A stretch of 64,000 bases of DNA from Pseudomonas thermotolerans DSM 14292 (GTDB lineage: Bacteria > Pseudomonadota > Gammaproteobacteria > Pseudomonadales > Pseudomonadaceae), in NCBI RefSeq assembly GCF_000364625.1, contig NZ_KB822600.1, positions 124,001 through 188,000 on the forward strand, in the 5' to 3' direction. The notes below the pieces were generated by a model. That model searched no databases and was not told the DNA's origin. It was given only the letters and a program-made list of their open reading frames with translations. Shown in pieces: positions 26,665 through 34,622 of the stretch (position 1 is the first letter of the stretch; each line of letters opens with the position of its first letter). The position numbers and the translations under genes are program-made.

Positions 26665-27606
26665 ATGCTGCGCTGTCTGATCACTCTCCTCGTGCTCTGC
26701 GCCGCTCCCCTGCAGGCCGCCGAGCTGGTCTACCGCCTGGAGCCTCGGCAGATCGCCGCTGGCACCTGGCTACTGGAAGGCTCCACCGACAACTTCTCCG
26801 AGCAGAACGGCGGGGACATCGTCAACGTCGCCTTCATCGAGACCTCCGCCGGCGTGGTGCTGATCGACACCGGCCCGTCGCGGCGCTATGGCGAGGCGCT
26901 GCGCCAGGCCATCGGCAAGGTCAGCGACAAGCCGCTGGTGCGCGTGCTGCTCACCCACCATCATCCCGACCACGTGCTCGGCAACCAGGCCTTCAGCGAT
27001 GTGCCCATCGCCGCCCTGGCCGGCACCCGTGAGCTGCTCGCCGAGCAGGGCGATGCCATGGCCGAGAACATGTACCGGCTGGTCGGCGACTGGATGCGCG
27101 GTACCGAGGTGGTGCTGCCTACCGAGACTCTGGAGGAGGGCGTGCTGGAGATCGGCGACCACCGCCTGCGTCTGCTGGCTTTGGGCGGTCATACCGGCGC
27201 CGACCTGGCGATCTTCGACGAGACCACCGGGGTGCTATTCGCCGGCGATCTGGTGTTCCACGAGCGCGCCCTGACCACCCCGAACAGTCCCGGTCTGGAC
27301 GTCTGGCTGAACGACCTCGAGCGCCTGCAGGCGCTGCCCTGGAAGCTGGTGGTGCCCGGCCACGGTCCCGTGGCCGGCGATGCCGCGCCCTTCGCGCAGA
27401 TGCGCGACTACCTGGGTTGGCTGGACGGCCTGCTGCGCGACAGCGCCGCCCGGGGCGCGGAGATGACCGAGGTGATCGCCGCGCCCATCCCCGAGCGCTT
27501 CGCCAGGGTGAGCCTGAGCCGCTACGAGCTGACCCGCACGGTCACCCACCTGTACCCGCGCTACGAGCGCGAGCAGCTGCCGCGGGTGGACAGTCCGGCA
27601 CCGTAG
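26665..27606 (+). CDS. quinoprotein relay system zinc metallohydrolase (MBL fold)
   Basis: This 313-residue protein has a signal peptide (CLITLLVLCAAPLQA) and the MBL metal motif H98-H99-H100-P-D102-H103, with further ligands in LGGHTGAD, FAGDLVFHE and PGHGPV. The family co-occurs with quinoprotein dehydrogenases and SoxYZ-like carriers. It is inferred to be periplasmic and to process a thiol- or sulfur-linked intermediate, but no substrate is proven. It is the last gene of the exaB-type operon. Confidence 0.88.
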   Translation: MLRCLITLLVLCAAPLQAAELVYRLEPRQIAAGTWLLEGSTDNFSEQNGGDIVNVAFIETSAGVVLIDTGPSRRYGEALRQAIGKVSDKPLVRVLLTHHHPDHVLGNQAFSDVPIAALAGTRELLAEQGDAMAENMYRLVGDWMRGTEVVLPTETLEEGVLEIGDHRLRLLALGGHTGADLAIFDETTGVLFAGDLVFHERALTTPNSPGLDVWLNDLERLQALPWKLVVPGHGPVAGDAAPFAQMRDYLGWLDGLLRDSAARGAEMTEVIAAPIPERFARVSLSRYELTRTVTHLYPRYEREQLPRVDSPAP

Positions 27607-27618
27607 GTCACCGGGGCC

Positions 27619-28626
27619 TCAGTCCTTGCGGCGCTTGAGCTGATCCTTCAGCTGGGTCGGTACCTGGCGGATGATCAGCAGGTCCCGCTCCTCGTCGTAC
27701 TCCACCTTGGAGCCGAGCAGGTGCGCCTCGAAGCTGATCGACAGCCCCTCGGCGCGCCCGGTGAAACGGCGGAACTGGTTGAGGGTGCGCTTGTCCGGCG
27801 GAATCTCCGGGGACAGCCCGTAGTCCTTGTTGCGGATGTGCTCGTAGAAGGCCCGCGGGCGCTCCTCGTCGATCAGCCCGGAGAGCTCCTCAAGGGTGAT
27901 CGGCTCGCCCAGGCGCGCCTGGGTGGTGGCGTAGTCGACCAGCGCGTCGGTCTTCTCGCGGGCCTTCTCCTCGGGCAGGTCCTCACTTTCCACGAAGTCG
28001 CTGAAGGCCTTGAGCAGGGTGCGTGTCTCGCTCGGCGCGTCCACCCCTTCCTGGCAGCCGATGAAGTCGCGGAAGTAGTCGGAGACCTTCTTGCCGTTCT
28101 TGCCCTTGATGAAGGACACGTACTGCTTCGACTGCTTGTTGTTCTTCCACTCGCTTAGGTTGATGCGCGCCGCCAGGTGCAGCTGGGCGAGGTCCAGGTG
28201 CTTGGCGGGGGTCACCTCCAGGCTCTCGCTGACCGCCACGCCCTCGCTGTGGTGCAGCAGGGCGATGGCCAGGTACTCGGTCATGCCCTGCTGGTAGTGG
28301 GCGAACAGCACGTGGCCGCCGACCGAGAGGTTGGACTCGTCCATCAGCTTCTGCAGGTGCTCGACGGCCGCGCGGCTGAAGGCGGTGAAGTCGCGACCGC
28401 CGTCCAGATAGTCCTTCAGCCAGCCGCTGAACGGGTAGGCGCCGGATTCTTCGTGGAAGAAGCCCCAGGCCTTGCCCTGCTTGGCGTTGTAGCTGTCGTT
28501 GAGGTCGGCCAGCAGGTTCTCGATGGCCTGTGACTCCGCCAGCTCGGTGTCGCGCAGGTGCAGCACCGAGGGGCTGCCGTCGGGCTTCTTGTCGATCAGG
28601 TGGACGATGCAGTGGCGGATCGGCAT
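27619..28626 (-). CDS. yejK: nucleoid-associated protein YejK (NdpA)
   Basis: The 335-residue length and sequence ([53 protein letters not shown]) match the 37-kDa nucleoid-associated protein family. It binds DNA and interacts with topoisomerase in other gammaproteobacteria. The ATG at 28626 starts the conserved segment. It follows the TAXI protein gene on the same strand by 36 bp and converges with the exa operon. Confidence 0.92.
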   Translation of the reverse strand: MPIRHCIVHLIDKKPDGSPSVLHLRDTELAESQAIENLLADLNDSYNAKQGKAWGFFHEESGAYPFSGWLKDYLDGGRDFTAFSRAAVEHLQKLMDESNLSVGGHVLFAHYQQGMTEYLAIALLHHSEGVAVSESLEVTPAKHLDLAQLHLAARINLSEWKNNKQSKQYVSFIKGKNGKKVSDYFRDFIGCQEGVDAPSETRTLLKAFSDFVESEDLPEEKAREKTDALVDYATTQARLGEPITLEELSGLIDEERPRAFYEHIRNKDYGLSPEIPPDKRTLNQFRRFTGRAEGLSISFEAHLLGSKVEYDEERDLLIIRQVPTQLKDQLKRRKD

Positions 28627-28662
28627 GGACGTCTCGTGAAGCACTGAAGGGAAGCGCGCATG

Positions 28663-29997
28663 TTAACCGACCTCCGCCTCCTCGGTCGCCCGCTCACGGT
28701 ACTTGCGCAGCCGTTCGATCATGTAGCGCAGGTGCAGGTGCAGCTCGTACAGCTCGTTGGAGTAGGAGAGCGGCACCTCCACCCGGCCCAGCTCGTCCTC
28801 CATGCGCTCCAGGCGGCGGATCTCGCCATCCAGGTCGAGGTCGCGCTCGCCCCGGTAGAGGCGCACGTCGATCTCCCGCAGGTGCTTGTACCAGCGATAG
28901 ATGCGCGCGCGGATGCGCCACTGGTAGATCGGTCCCACCGCCTTGAACAGCGGGAACAGCAGGACCAGCAGGGGAATGGCCAGGATGATGTAGCGGTCGG
29001 CCAGGGAGGCGATGCGGAACGGCAGGTAGCGCTGCAGGATCGGTAGGCCCTTGTCGTAGTAGTAGCTGGCCTCGCGCAGGGTCTCCAGGGAGCGCGGCGG
29101 TGCGGCCGGGTACTGGCCGGCGGGGTCGAGCAGGCTGCCCTTTTCCAGCACCTTGCGTGCAGCCTCGAGAACCAGCGGAGTCAGCGAGGGATGGAAGTCC
29201 TCGCCGGCCACCAGGGTGGCCAGAGGTCCGAGAGTGACGATGTCCTGGTCCGGTACGTTGCTGGCCATGTCGAGCATGCCTTCGCCCACCTCGATGGCGT
29301 TCAGGTAGGGCAGGCGGGCCAGGTAGGCCTGGGTACGGCGCAGGCTGACCAGGCGCAGTCCGGGCTCGGTGGCCAGGCGCTGGATCAGCGGGGTCTCGGC
29401 AGGGCCGATGAAGAAGGCGGCGTCCAGCTCCCCGGCGAGCAGTGCCTCAGCGGCGCGAGTACCGCCGATGTGTTGCCAGCGTTCGGGATAGTGCACGGCG
29501 TCGAGGCCATTGGCGGCCAGCAGCGCCGCGGTGACCGCGTGGGTGCCGCTGGTTTCGGCGCCACTGGCGACGCGCAGTTCGAGCAGGTCGGCGAAGCGGT
29601 CGAAATGCACCTCCTCGCGGGTGAACAGCCAGAGCGGCTCGCGATACATCACCCCGAGCCCGGCGAGCTTGTCCCGGTCGGCCTTCTCCAAGGTCAGCTC
29701 CTGGCCGCTCTGCACCAGGGCCATCTCCACCTCGCCCTTGAGCAGTTTGTCTAGGTTATCCAGCGATCCCTGGCTGGGTACCAGCTCCAGGCTGAAGCCT
29801 TCCTGTTCCAACTCGCTACGTAGGTGTTCGGCGAAGGCGTGGTAGCCGCCCCCCGGCGAGCCGGTGGCCAGCCGCGCATGCATGGGCGGCGGCGGGGCGA
29901 CGAAGTAGAACAGGGCCCCGACCAGCAGGGCCAGTACCGGCACCACCCAGAGGTTGGCCAGTAACATGATCTTCAGGTCGTTGAGGAGTCGGCGCAT
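28663..29997 (-). CDS. membrane-anchored TAXI-family solute-binding protein
   Basis: The 444-residue protein has an N-terminal transmembrane helix (about 13-33), a TAXI/TRAP periplasmic binding fold (TGSPGGGYHAFAEHL, LGVMYREPLWLF), a second transmembrane helix (about 342-362), and a charged cytoplasmic tail of about 80 residues (EIRRLERMEDELGRVEVPL) that may form a coiled coil. Ordinary TAXI proteins are secreted and have a neighbouring DctM permease, which is absent here. The two-helix arrangement suggests a sensor or anchored protein, not simple uptake. Confidence 0.85.
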   Translation of the reverse strand: MRRLLNDLKIMLLANLWVVPVLALLVGALFYFVAPPPPMHARLATGSPGGGYHAFAEHLRSELEQEGFSLELVPSQGSLDNLDKLLKGEVEMALVQSGQELTLEKADRDKLAGLGVMYREPLWLFTREEVHFDRFADLLELRVASGAETSGTHAVTAALLAANGLDAVHYPERWQHIGGTRAAEALLAGELDAAFFIGPAETPLIQRLATEPGLRLVSLRRTQAYLARLPYLNAIEVGEGMLDMASNVPDQDIVTLGPLATLVAGEDFHPSLTPLVLEAARKVLEKGSLLDPAGQYPAAPPRSLETLREASYYYDKGLPILQRYLPFRIASLADRYIILAIPLLVLLFPLFKAVGPIYQWRIRARIYRWYKHLREIDVRLYRGERDLDLDGEIRRLERMEDELGRVEVPLSYSNELYELHLHLRYMIERLRKYRERATEEAEVG

Positions 29998-30125
29998 GGG
30001 CTATCCCTGGCAGTGGCTGGTGGCAGGGAAGGATAGCAAGGCGGAAAGGCAAAAATTCCGACTAGAGGGGAACGATGTATAAAGGCGTATTGCTATCATG
30101 CGCCAACTTGAGAAGTGGGGACAGT

Positions 30126-30970
30126 ATGCGGTTGTTTAGGCAGTACAACGGGCAATATCCCTACAGGGTGTCCTATTCGGATCTCACCATGCAGATGGCC
30201 GAAGGTATTTCGGTCGACCTCCTCAGCCAAGTCCATGGCCTGATCCGGGGGCGTGAGCAGATCCAAGGCAAGAGCCGGGCTTCGGGGATGCTGGAAGTCG
30301 AGTCGCAGCGGCTGTTCGTCAAGACGTCGCTTCTCGAGAGCTGGCCATCCCGCCTGCGGGTGACCTTTGGGCAGCAACGTCGGCAGGGCGGTTTCGACTG
30401 GGCCGTACAGGAGGTCATCAATTCGGTGGAGGCCTACCGGCGCGGCGTGCCCACACCGCCGCTGAAGGGCTTCGGCTGTCGCTACGGCAGTCGCAGGCTG
30501 GTCAGCGAGGTCTTCATGGTCAGCGAGTGGCTGGAGGGCCACGTCGATGGCCTGACCTGGCTGCGCCGGCCCAATGTGGATGGCGAGGCCTTCCTCCGGG
30601 GCATATTCGCCCTCATCCAGCTGATGCATGACAGGAGGTCCGCCACCTGGACCTGTGGGTGGCGAATGTCATGCTGGATCCGCAGAATCCCGAGGCGCCC
30701 AAGGTCATCGACCTGGAGAACTGCGACATCGGGCGGACGGACTTCCTCGCCGAGACCCTGGGCTTCCAGTTCGGTTTCCTGTTCCGGCGCGAAGTGCACG
30801 CGAAGCTGGACGAGGCGCGCTACGATGCCCTGGTGGAGCAGGCCCTGAATGCCTACGACGGGCTCGATCGGGAACGCTTCCGGAGGGTCTACGAGGTGAG
30901 CAAGCGTCAGCACATCGGCCGCAAGGAGCGGAGCCTGATTCCGCGGCGCGGCCTGCTGGTCGTCGACTGA
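30126..30970 (+). pseudogene. lipopolysaccharide kinase InaA-like protein, frameshifted
   Basis: Two reading frames together give one kinase. The first (30126 to about 30635) has the N-lobe and ends at LIQLMHDR. A one-base deletion within ACAGGAGGTC (30631-30640) would have separated it from the second, which carries the catalytic loop HLDLWVANVMLDP and the metal-binding IDLENCDIG and ends at 30970. The frameshift falls directly before the catalytic loop, so neither piece alone is a kinase. Family: Kdo/WaaP/InaA-type lipopolysaccharide kinases. Start: ATG at 30126 with GGGGA seven bases upstream; an earlier ATG at 30075 is in frame. Confidence 0.75.
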
Positions 30971-30982
30971 CCGGCGGCGCGC

Positions 30983-32254
30983 TCAGCCCTGCGGCCGCTG
31001 CAGTGCCGCCCGTGCCTTGGGCGCGCGCCACCAGTCGAGCAGCGCCAGCGCCCCCAGCAGCCCCAACGCGTAGAGGGCGTCGCTGCCCAGGGCGAGCAGC
31101 ACGCCGGCGCACAGCAAGGTGCTGAGGATCGCCAGGGCGCGCCAGACGCCGCGCAGCAGCGCCCAGCCGGCGGCCATGCTGAGCAGGTAGATGAGCACGA
31201 AGTTGCCGTTGGCGTAGCGGATCAGGTGGTCCACCGAGAGTCCGGAGAGCGCCGCCAGCGCCGCGCACAGGGCGCAGCAGGCCACCACCAGCAGGAGGGC
31301 GCGGGCCGGCACGCCGTAGCGGTTGCGCACCGCCAGCGGGGCGGGCAGCTTGGCCTCATCGGCGAGGCTCCAGATCAGCCGGGAGAAGCCCTGGATGTAG
31401 ACGTTCATCGAGGCGAAGCAGGCCAGGTATCCGACCGTCGCCACCAGCCAGCGCGCCTGGCTGCCGAGCAGCAGGTCGAACAGCCGGGGCAGGGCGGTGG
31501 CGTCGCTGTGGATGTCGCCATAGGTGCCGAAGCTCAGTACCGCCACCGAGCAGGCCCAGTAGACCAGGCCGGCGAGCAGCACGCCGAGCAGCAGGGCGAG
31601 CGGGAAGTCGCGCTGCGGGCGCTTGAACTCCTCGCCCAGGTGGGTGAAGGCCTCGATGCCCACGAAGCACCAGAACATCACCCCGAGAGCCGCCGGCAGC
31701 CGCTGCCAGGAGTCGTCGGGGCGTGGCAGCAGCGGCTGGCTGTCCAGCGGCAGTCCGCCAACCCACCAGACCAGCGCCACGCTGGCGATGATGGCCAGGG
31801 CGGTCAACCCCTGCACCAGCCCGGAGGCCCGCGGCGGGCGCTGGCCGAGCAGCAGGATGGCGCCCAGGGTGAGGAACTGGACGGCCAGCGCTTCGCCGGT
31901 GCCCAACGGGAACAGCGCCTGCCAGAAGCCGGTGGCGATGAACAGCGCGGCGGGCAGACCCACAGGCAGCACGGCGAGGAACAGGAAGGCGCTGAGCCGT
32001 TCCATTCTCGCGCCGAAGGCCCGGCCGATCAGGTGCGGCGCACCGCCGGCATGGGGGAAGCGGCGGCCCAGCTGGGCGAAGGTGAAGGCCACCGGCAGCA
32101 CAAGGGCGATGAGGATCAGCCAGGCCCACAGCGACGCCGCGCCGGCAGCGGTGGCGGCCAGTGCCGGGACCACGAAGATGCCGGTGCCGAGCAGGGAAGT
32201 GCTGAGCAGGCCGATGCCTTGCAGCAGGCCCAGATCCTGGTTGAGTCGGCTCAT
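30983..32254 (-). CDS. yjeH: APC-family amino acid exporter YjeH
   Basis: About twelve transmembrane segments over 423 residues, with the N-terminal LLSTSLLGTGIFVVPALA signature of APC transporters. It matches YjeH, which exports L-methionine and branched-chain amino acids in E. coli. It lies divergently from an Lrp/AsnC-type regulator, a pairing that usually means the regulator senses the exported amino acid. It converges with the frameshifted kinase, only 12 bp apart. Confidence 0.9.
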   Translation of the reverse strand: MSRLNQDLGLLQGIGLLSTSLLGTGIFVVPALAATAAGAASLWAWLILIALVLPVAFTFAQLGRRFPHAGGAPHLIGRAFGARMERLSAFLFLAVLPVGLPAALFIATGFWQALFPLGTGEALAVQFLTLGAILLLGQRPPRASGLVQGLTALAIIASVALVWWVGGLPLDSQPLLPRPDDSWQRLPAALGVMFWCFVGIEAFTHLGEEFKRPQRDFPLALLLGVLLAGLVYWACSVAVLSFGTYGDIHSDATALPRLFDLLLGSQARWLVATVGYLACFASMNVYIQGFSRLIWSLADEAKLPAPLAVRNRYGVPARALLLVVACCALCAALAALSGLSVDHLIRYANGNFVLIYLLSMAAGWALLRGVWRALAILSTLLCAGVLLALGSDALYALGLLGALALLDWWRAPKARAALQRPQG

Positions 32255-32406
32255 GGTGTGTCGGGCTCGGTGCGGAGTTCCTGCCCCGGCGGTGGCGGGG
32301 CGACGATTCCGTTATGGTAAGCGCTGCCCCGGGCATCGACCGCTATCAAAGCGTCGCCATTGCCCGGCAAAATGACGGAATTGATTGCCAGCTGCCGAGA
32401 CACCCC

Positions 32407-32826
32407 GTGGACAAGTTCGACCGCCAGATAATCGCCATCCTGCGTGCCGACGCGCGCACTCCCGTCAGCCAGATCGCCCGCGTGGTCAACCTGTCGCGCT
32501 CGGCGGTCAGCGAACGCATCCACCGCCTGGAACACGAGGGGGTGATTCGGGGCTATCACGCGCAGATCGCCGAGCCCGGCAACGGCGCGGTCAAGGCCTT
32601 CCTCGAGCTGTTCTACAAGGACAACCGCTGCGCCGAGTACGTGCAGCGCATGCGCGCGTTCAGCGAGATCCGCCGTTGCTGCGGGATCAGCGGCGAGACC
32701 GACATGCTGGTCTACGTCGAGGCGCCCTCGGTGGAGCGGCTCAGCGAAATCCGCGGGGAGATCGAGCGCTACCCCGGCCTGGAGAAGATCAAGACCCACA
32801 TGGTGGTCCAGGAATGGGCAATGTAA
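32407..32826 (+). CDS. Lrp/AsnC-family transcriptional regulator
   Basis: A 139-residue regulator with an N-terminal winged HTH (VSQIARVVNLSRSAVSERIHRLEHEGVIRGY region) and a RAM/AsnC ligand-binding domain (GAVKAFLELFYKDN, GETDMLVYVE). The GTG at 32407 is selected because family proteins begin D-K-F-D-R-Q. The gene is divergent from yjeH (152 bp), so it probably controls it in response to an amino acid. The sbcD ATG follows by 2 bp, which suggests cotranscription. Confidence 0.88.
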   Translation: MDKFDRQIIAILRADARTPVSQIARVVNLSRSAVSERIHRLEHEGVIRGYHAQIAEPGNGAVKAFLELFYKDNRCAEYVQRMRAFSEIRRCCGISGETDMLVYVEAPSVERLSEIRGEIERYPGLEKIKTHMVVQEWAM

Positions 32827-32828
32827 CC

Positions 32829-34049
32829 ATGCGTCTGCTGCACACCTCCGACTGGCACCTAGGCCAGCACTTCATGGGCAAGACCCGCGAGGCCGAGCAC
32901 CGCGCCTTCCTCGCCTGGCTGGTGGAGCAGGTCCGCACCCATGCGGTCGACGCCGTACTGGTGGCCGGCGACGTGTTCGACACCGGCGCGCCGCCCAGCT
33001 ACGCCCGCGAGTTGTACAACCACTTCATCGTCGAGCTGCGCCAGACCGGTGCCCAGCTGGTGATCCTCGGCGGCAACCACGACTCGGTGGCCATGCTCGG
33101 CGAAAGCCGCACCCTGCTGGCCGAGCTGGGCACTCGGGTGATCCCCGGCGTCGAGGCGGACCTCGAACGCCAGCTGCTGGTCCTGCGCCGCCGCGATGGC
33201 TCCCCGGGGGCGCTGCTCTGCGCCATCCCCTTCATCCGTCCGCGCGATGTGCTGCAGAGCCAGGCCGGGCAGAGCGCCGAGGACAAGCAGCAGTCCCTGC
33301 AGCAGGCCATCCAGGCCCACTACCAGCGGCTCTACCAACTGGCCGAGGCCCGTCGCGCCGAGCTGGACGCGGCGCTGCCGATCGTCGCTACCGGACACCT
33401 GACCACCGTGGGCGCCAGCGCCAGCGAGTCGGTACGGGAGATCTACGTCGGCAGCCTGGAGGCCTTCCCCGCCAGCGCCTTCCCGCCCGCCGCCTACATC
33501 GCCCTCGGGCACATCCACCGCCCGCAGCAGGTTGGCGGCCTGGAGCACATTCGCTACTGCGGCTCGCCGATCCCGCTGTCCTTCGACGAGGCGCGCCAGG
33601 ACAAGGAGGTGCTGCTGGTCGACCTGGCCGAGGGCGGTCTGCGTGCGGTGACGCCGCTTACCGTGCCGCGCTTCCAGCCGCTGCAGTCCGTGGCCGGCGA
33701 CCTCGGGCAGCTGGCCGTGGCCGTCGCCGAGGCGGCCGAACAGGGCAGCGCCGAGCGGCCGGTATGGTTGGAGGTGCGGGTCAGGGGTGATGACTACCTG
33801 AGCGACTTGCAGCAGCGCATCAGCGGGCTGTGCGAGGGGCTGCCGGTGGAAGTGCTGCGCATCCGCCGCGAGCGCGCCAACGGCAGCGCCAGTCTTTCCA
33901 GCGAGGCGAAGGAGACCCTCGACGAGCTGAGCGTGGAGGAGGTGTTCGCCCGGCGCCTGCAACAGGAGACGCTGGACGAGGAGGAGGCGCGGCGCCTGCG
34001 GGATCTCCATCGGCAGGTGCTGGCGGAGGTGCAGACCGGGCAGGCGTGA
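32829..34049 (+). CDS. sbcD: exonuclease SbcCD subunit D
   Basis: The 406-residue Mre11-type nuclease shows the phosphoesterase motifs H-T-S-D-W-H at 5-10, VAGDVFDTGAP, GGNHDS and GHIHRPQ, which bind the catalytic metal pair. SbcD with SbcC cuts hairpins and protein-blocked DNA ends. It is separated from sbcC by a small membrane-protein gene, an unusual interruption of the pair. Confidence 0.96.
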   Translation: MRLLHTSDWHLGQHFMGKTREAEHRAFLAWLVEQVRTHAVDAVLVAGDVFDTGAPPSYARELYNHFIVELRQTGAQLVILGGNHDSVAMLGESRTLLAELGTRVIPGVEADLERQLLVLRRRDGSPGALLCAIPFIRPRDVLQSQAGQSAEDKQQSLQQAIQAHYQRLYQLAEARRAELDAALPIVATGHLTTVGASASESVREIYVGSLEAFPASAFPPAAYIALGHIHRPQQVGGLEHIRYCGSPIPLSFDEARQDKEVLLVDLAEGGLRAVTPLTVPRFQPLQSVAGDLGQLAVAVAEAAEQGSAERPVWLEVRVRGDDYLSDLQQRISGLCEGLPVEVLRIRRERANGSASLSSEAKETLDELSVEEVFARRLQQETLDEEEARRLRDLHRQVLAEVQTGQA

Positions 34050-34117
34050 CAGAAAGGCGACCGGGAGCGTCTACAAGGCGCTTTCGTCAACATCATCCCA
34101 GCTAAAGGAGGAGCTCG

Positions 34118-34477
34118 ATGCACCCGTTTCTGCAGAAAACCCTGGGCGGCCTGTCCGCGCAGTATTACTTCCGCCAACTGGTGTTTGGCGTAGGCCTCGC
34201 GGCCCTGTTCATCTTCCTCGCGAGCCAGGGCGGGCACTCGCCGTCGTTCGGCCAGTTGGCGTTCGCGGTGGTCAGCACTCTGCTGTATCCCTACTCGCGC
34301 TTCGTCTACGAGAGCGTGGTCGGCTTCATCATGGGCAACAACCTGTTCCTGGTGAACGCCCTGGTCATGCTGACGGTGAAGTTCGTCACCATGCTCATGT
34401 GCTGGGCCTTCGCGCTCTTCGTCGCGCCCCTTGGCCTGGTCTACCTGTACGTCCACCACAGCCGCCAGGCGGGCTGA
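34118..34477 (+). CDS. small membrane protein between sbcD and sbcC
   Basis: The 119-residue product has about three hydrophobic segments (22-36, 50-60, 80-108) and a short polar C-terminus (YVHHSRQAG). AAAGGAGGAG lies just before the ATG, so it is expressed. A terminator-like hairpin follows, so it may end the transcript that includes sbcD. No family recognised; similar small proteins of unknown function are found in Pseudomonas. Confidence 0.8.
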   Translation: MHPFLQKTLGGLSAQYYFRQLVFGVGLAALFIFLASQGGHSPSFGQLAFAVVSTLLYPYSRFVYESVVGFIMGNNLFLVNALVMLTVKFVTMLMCWAFALFVAPLGLVYLYVHHSRQAG

Positions 34478-34493
34478 CACCAGCCTCGCATGC

Positions 34494-34526
34494 AGGGCCG
34501 ACCCCAGGCGGGTCGGCCCTGTCGTT
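34494..34526 (+). terminator. probable terminator after the small membrane-protein gene
   Basis: An 11-bp perfect stem (AGGGCCGACCC and GGGTCGGCCCT, five-base loop) is followed by GTCGTTT. Confidence 0.7.
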
Positions 34527-34622
34527 TCCAGTCCGGTCCCTTCTCGTGCGGGGCGCGCCGGCGCCTGTACAAGCGCGGTGACGATGTCAGAATGGCCGTT
34601 TTCAACGGCTAGCGACCCGTGC

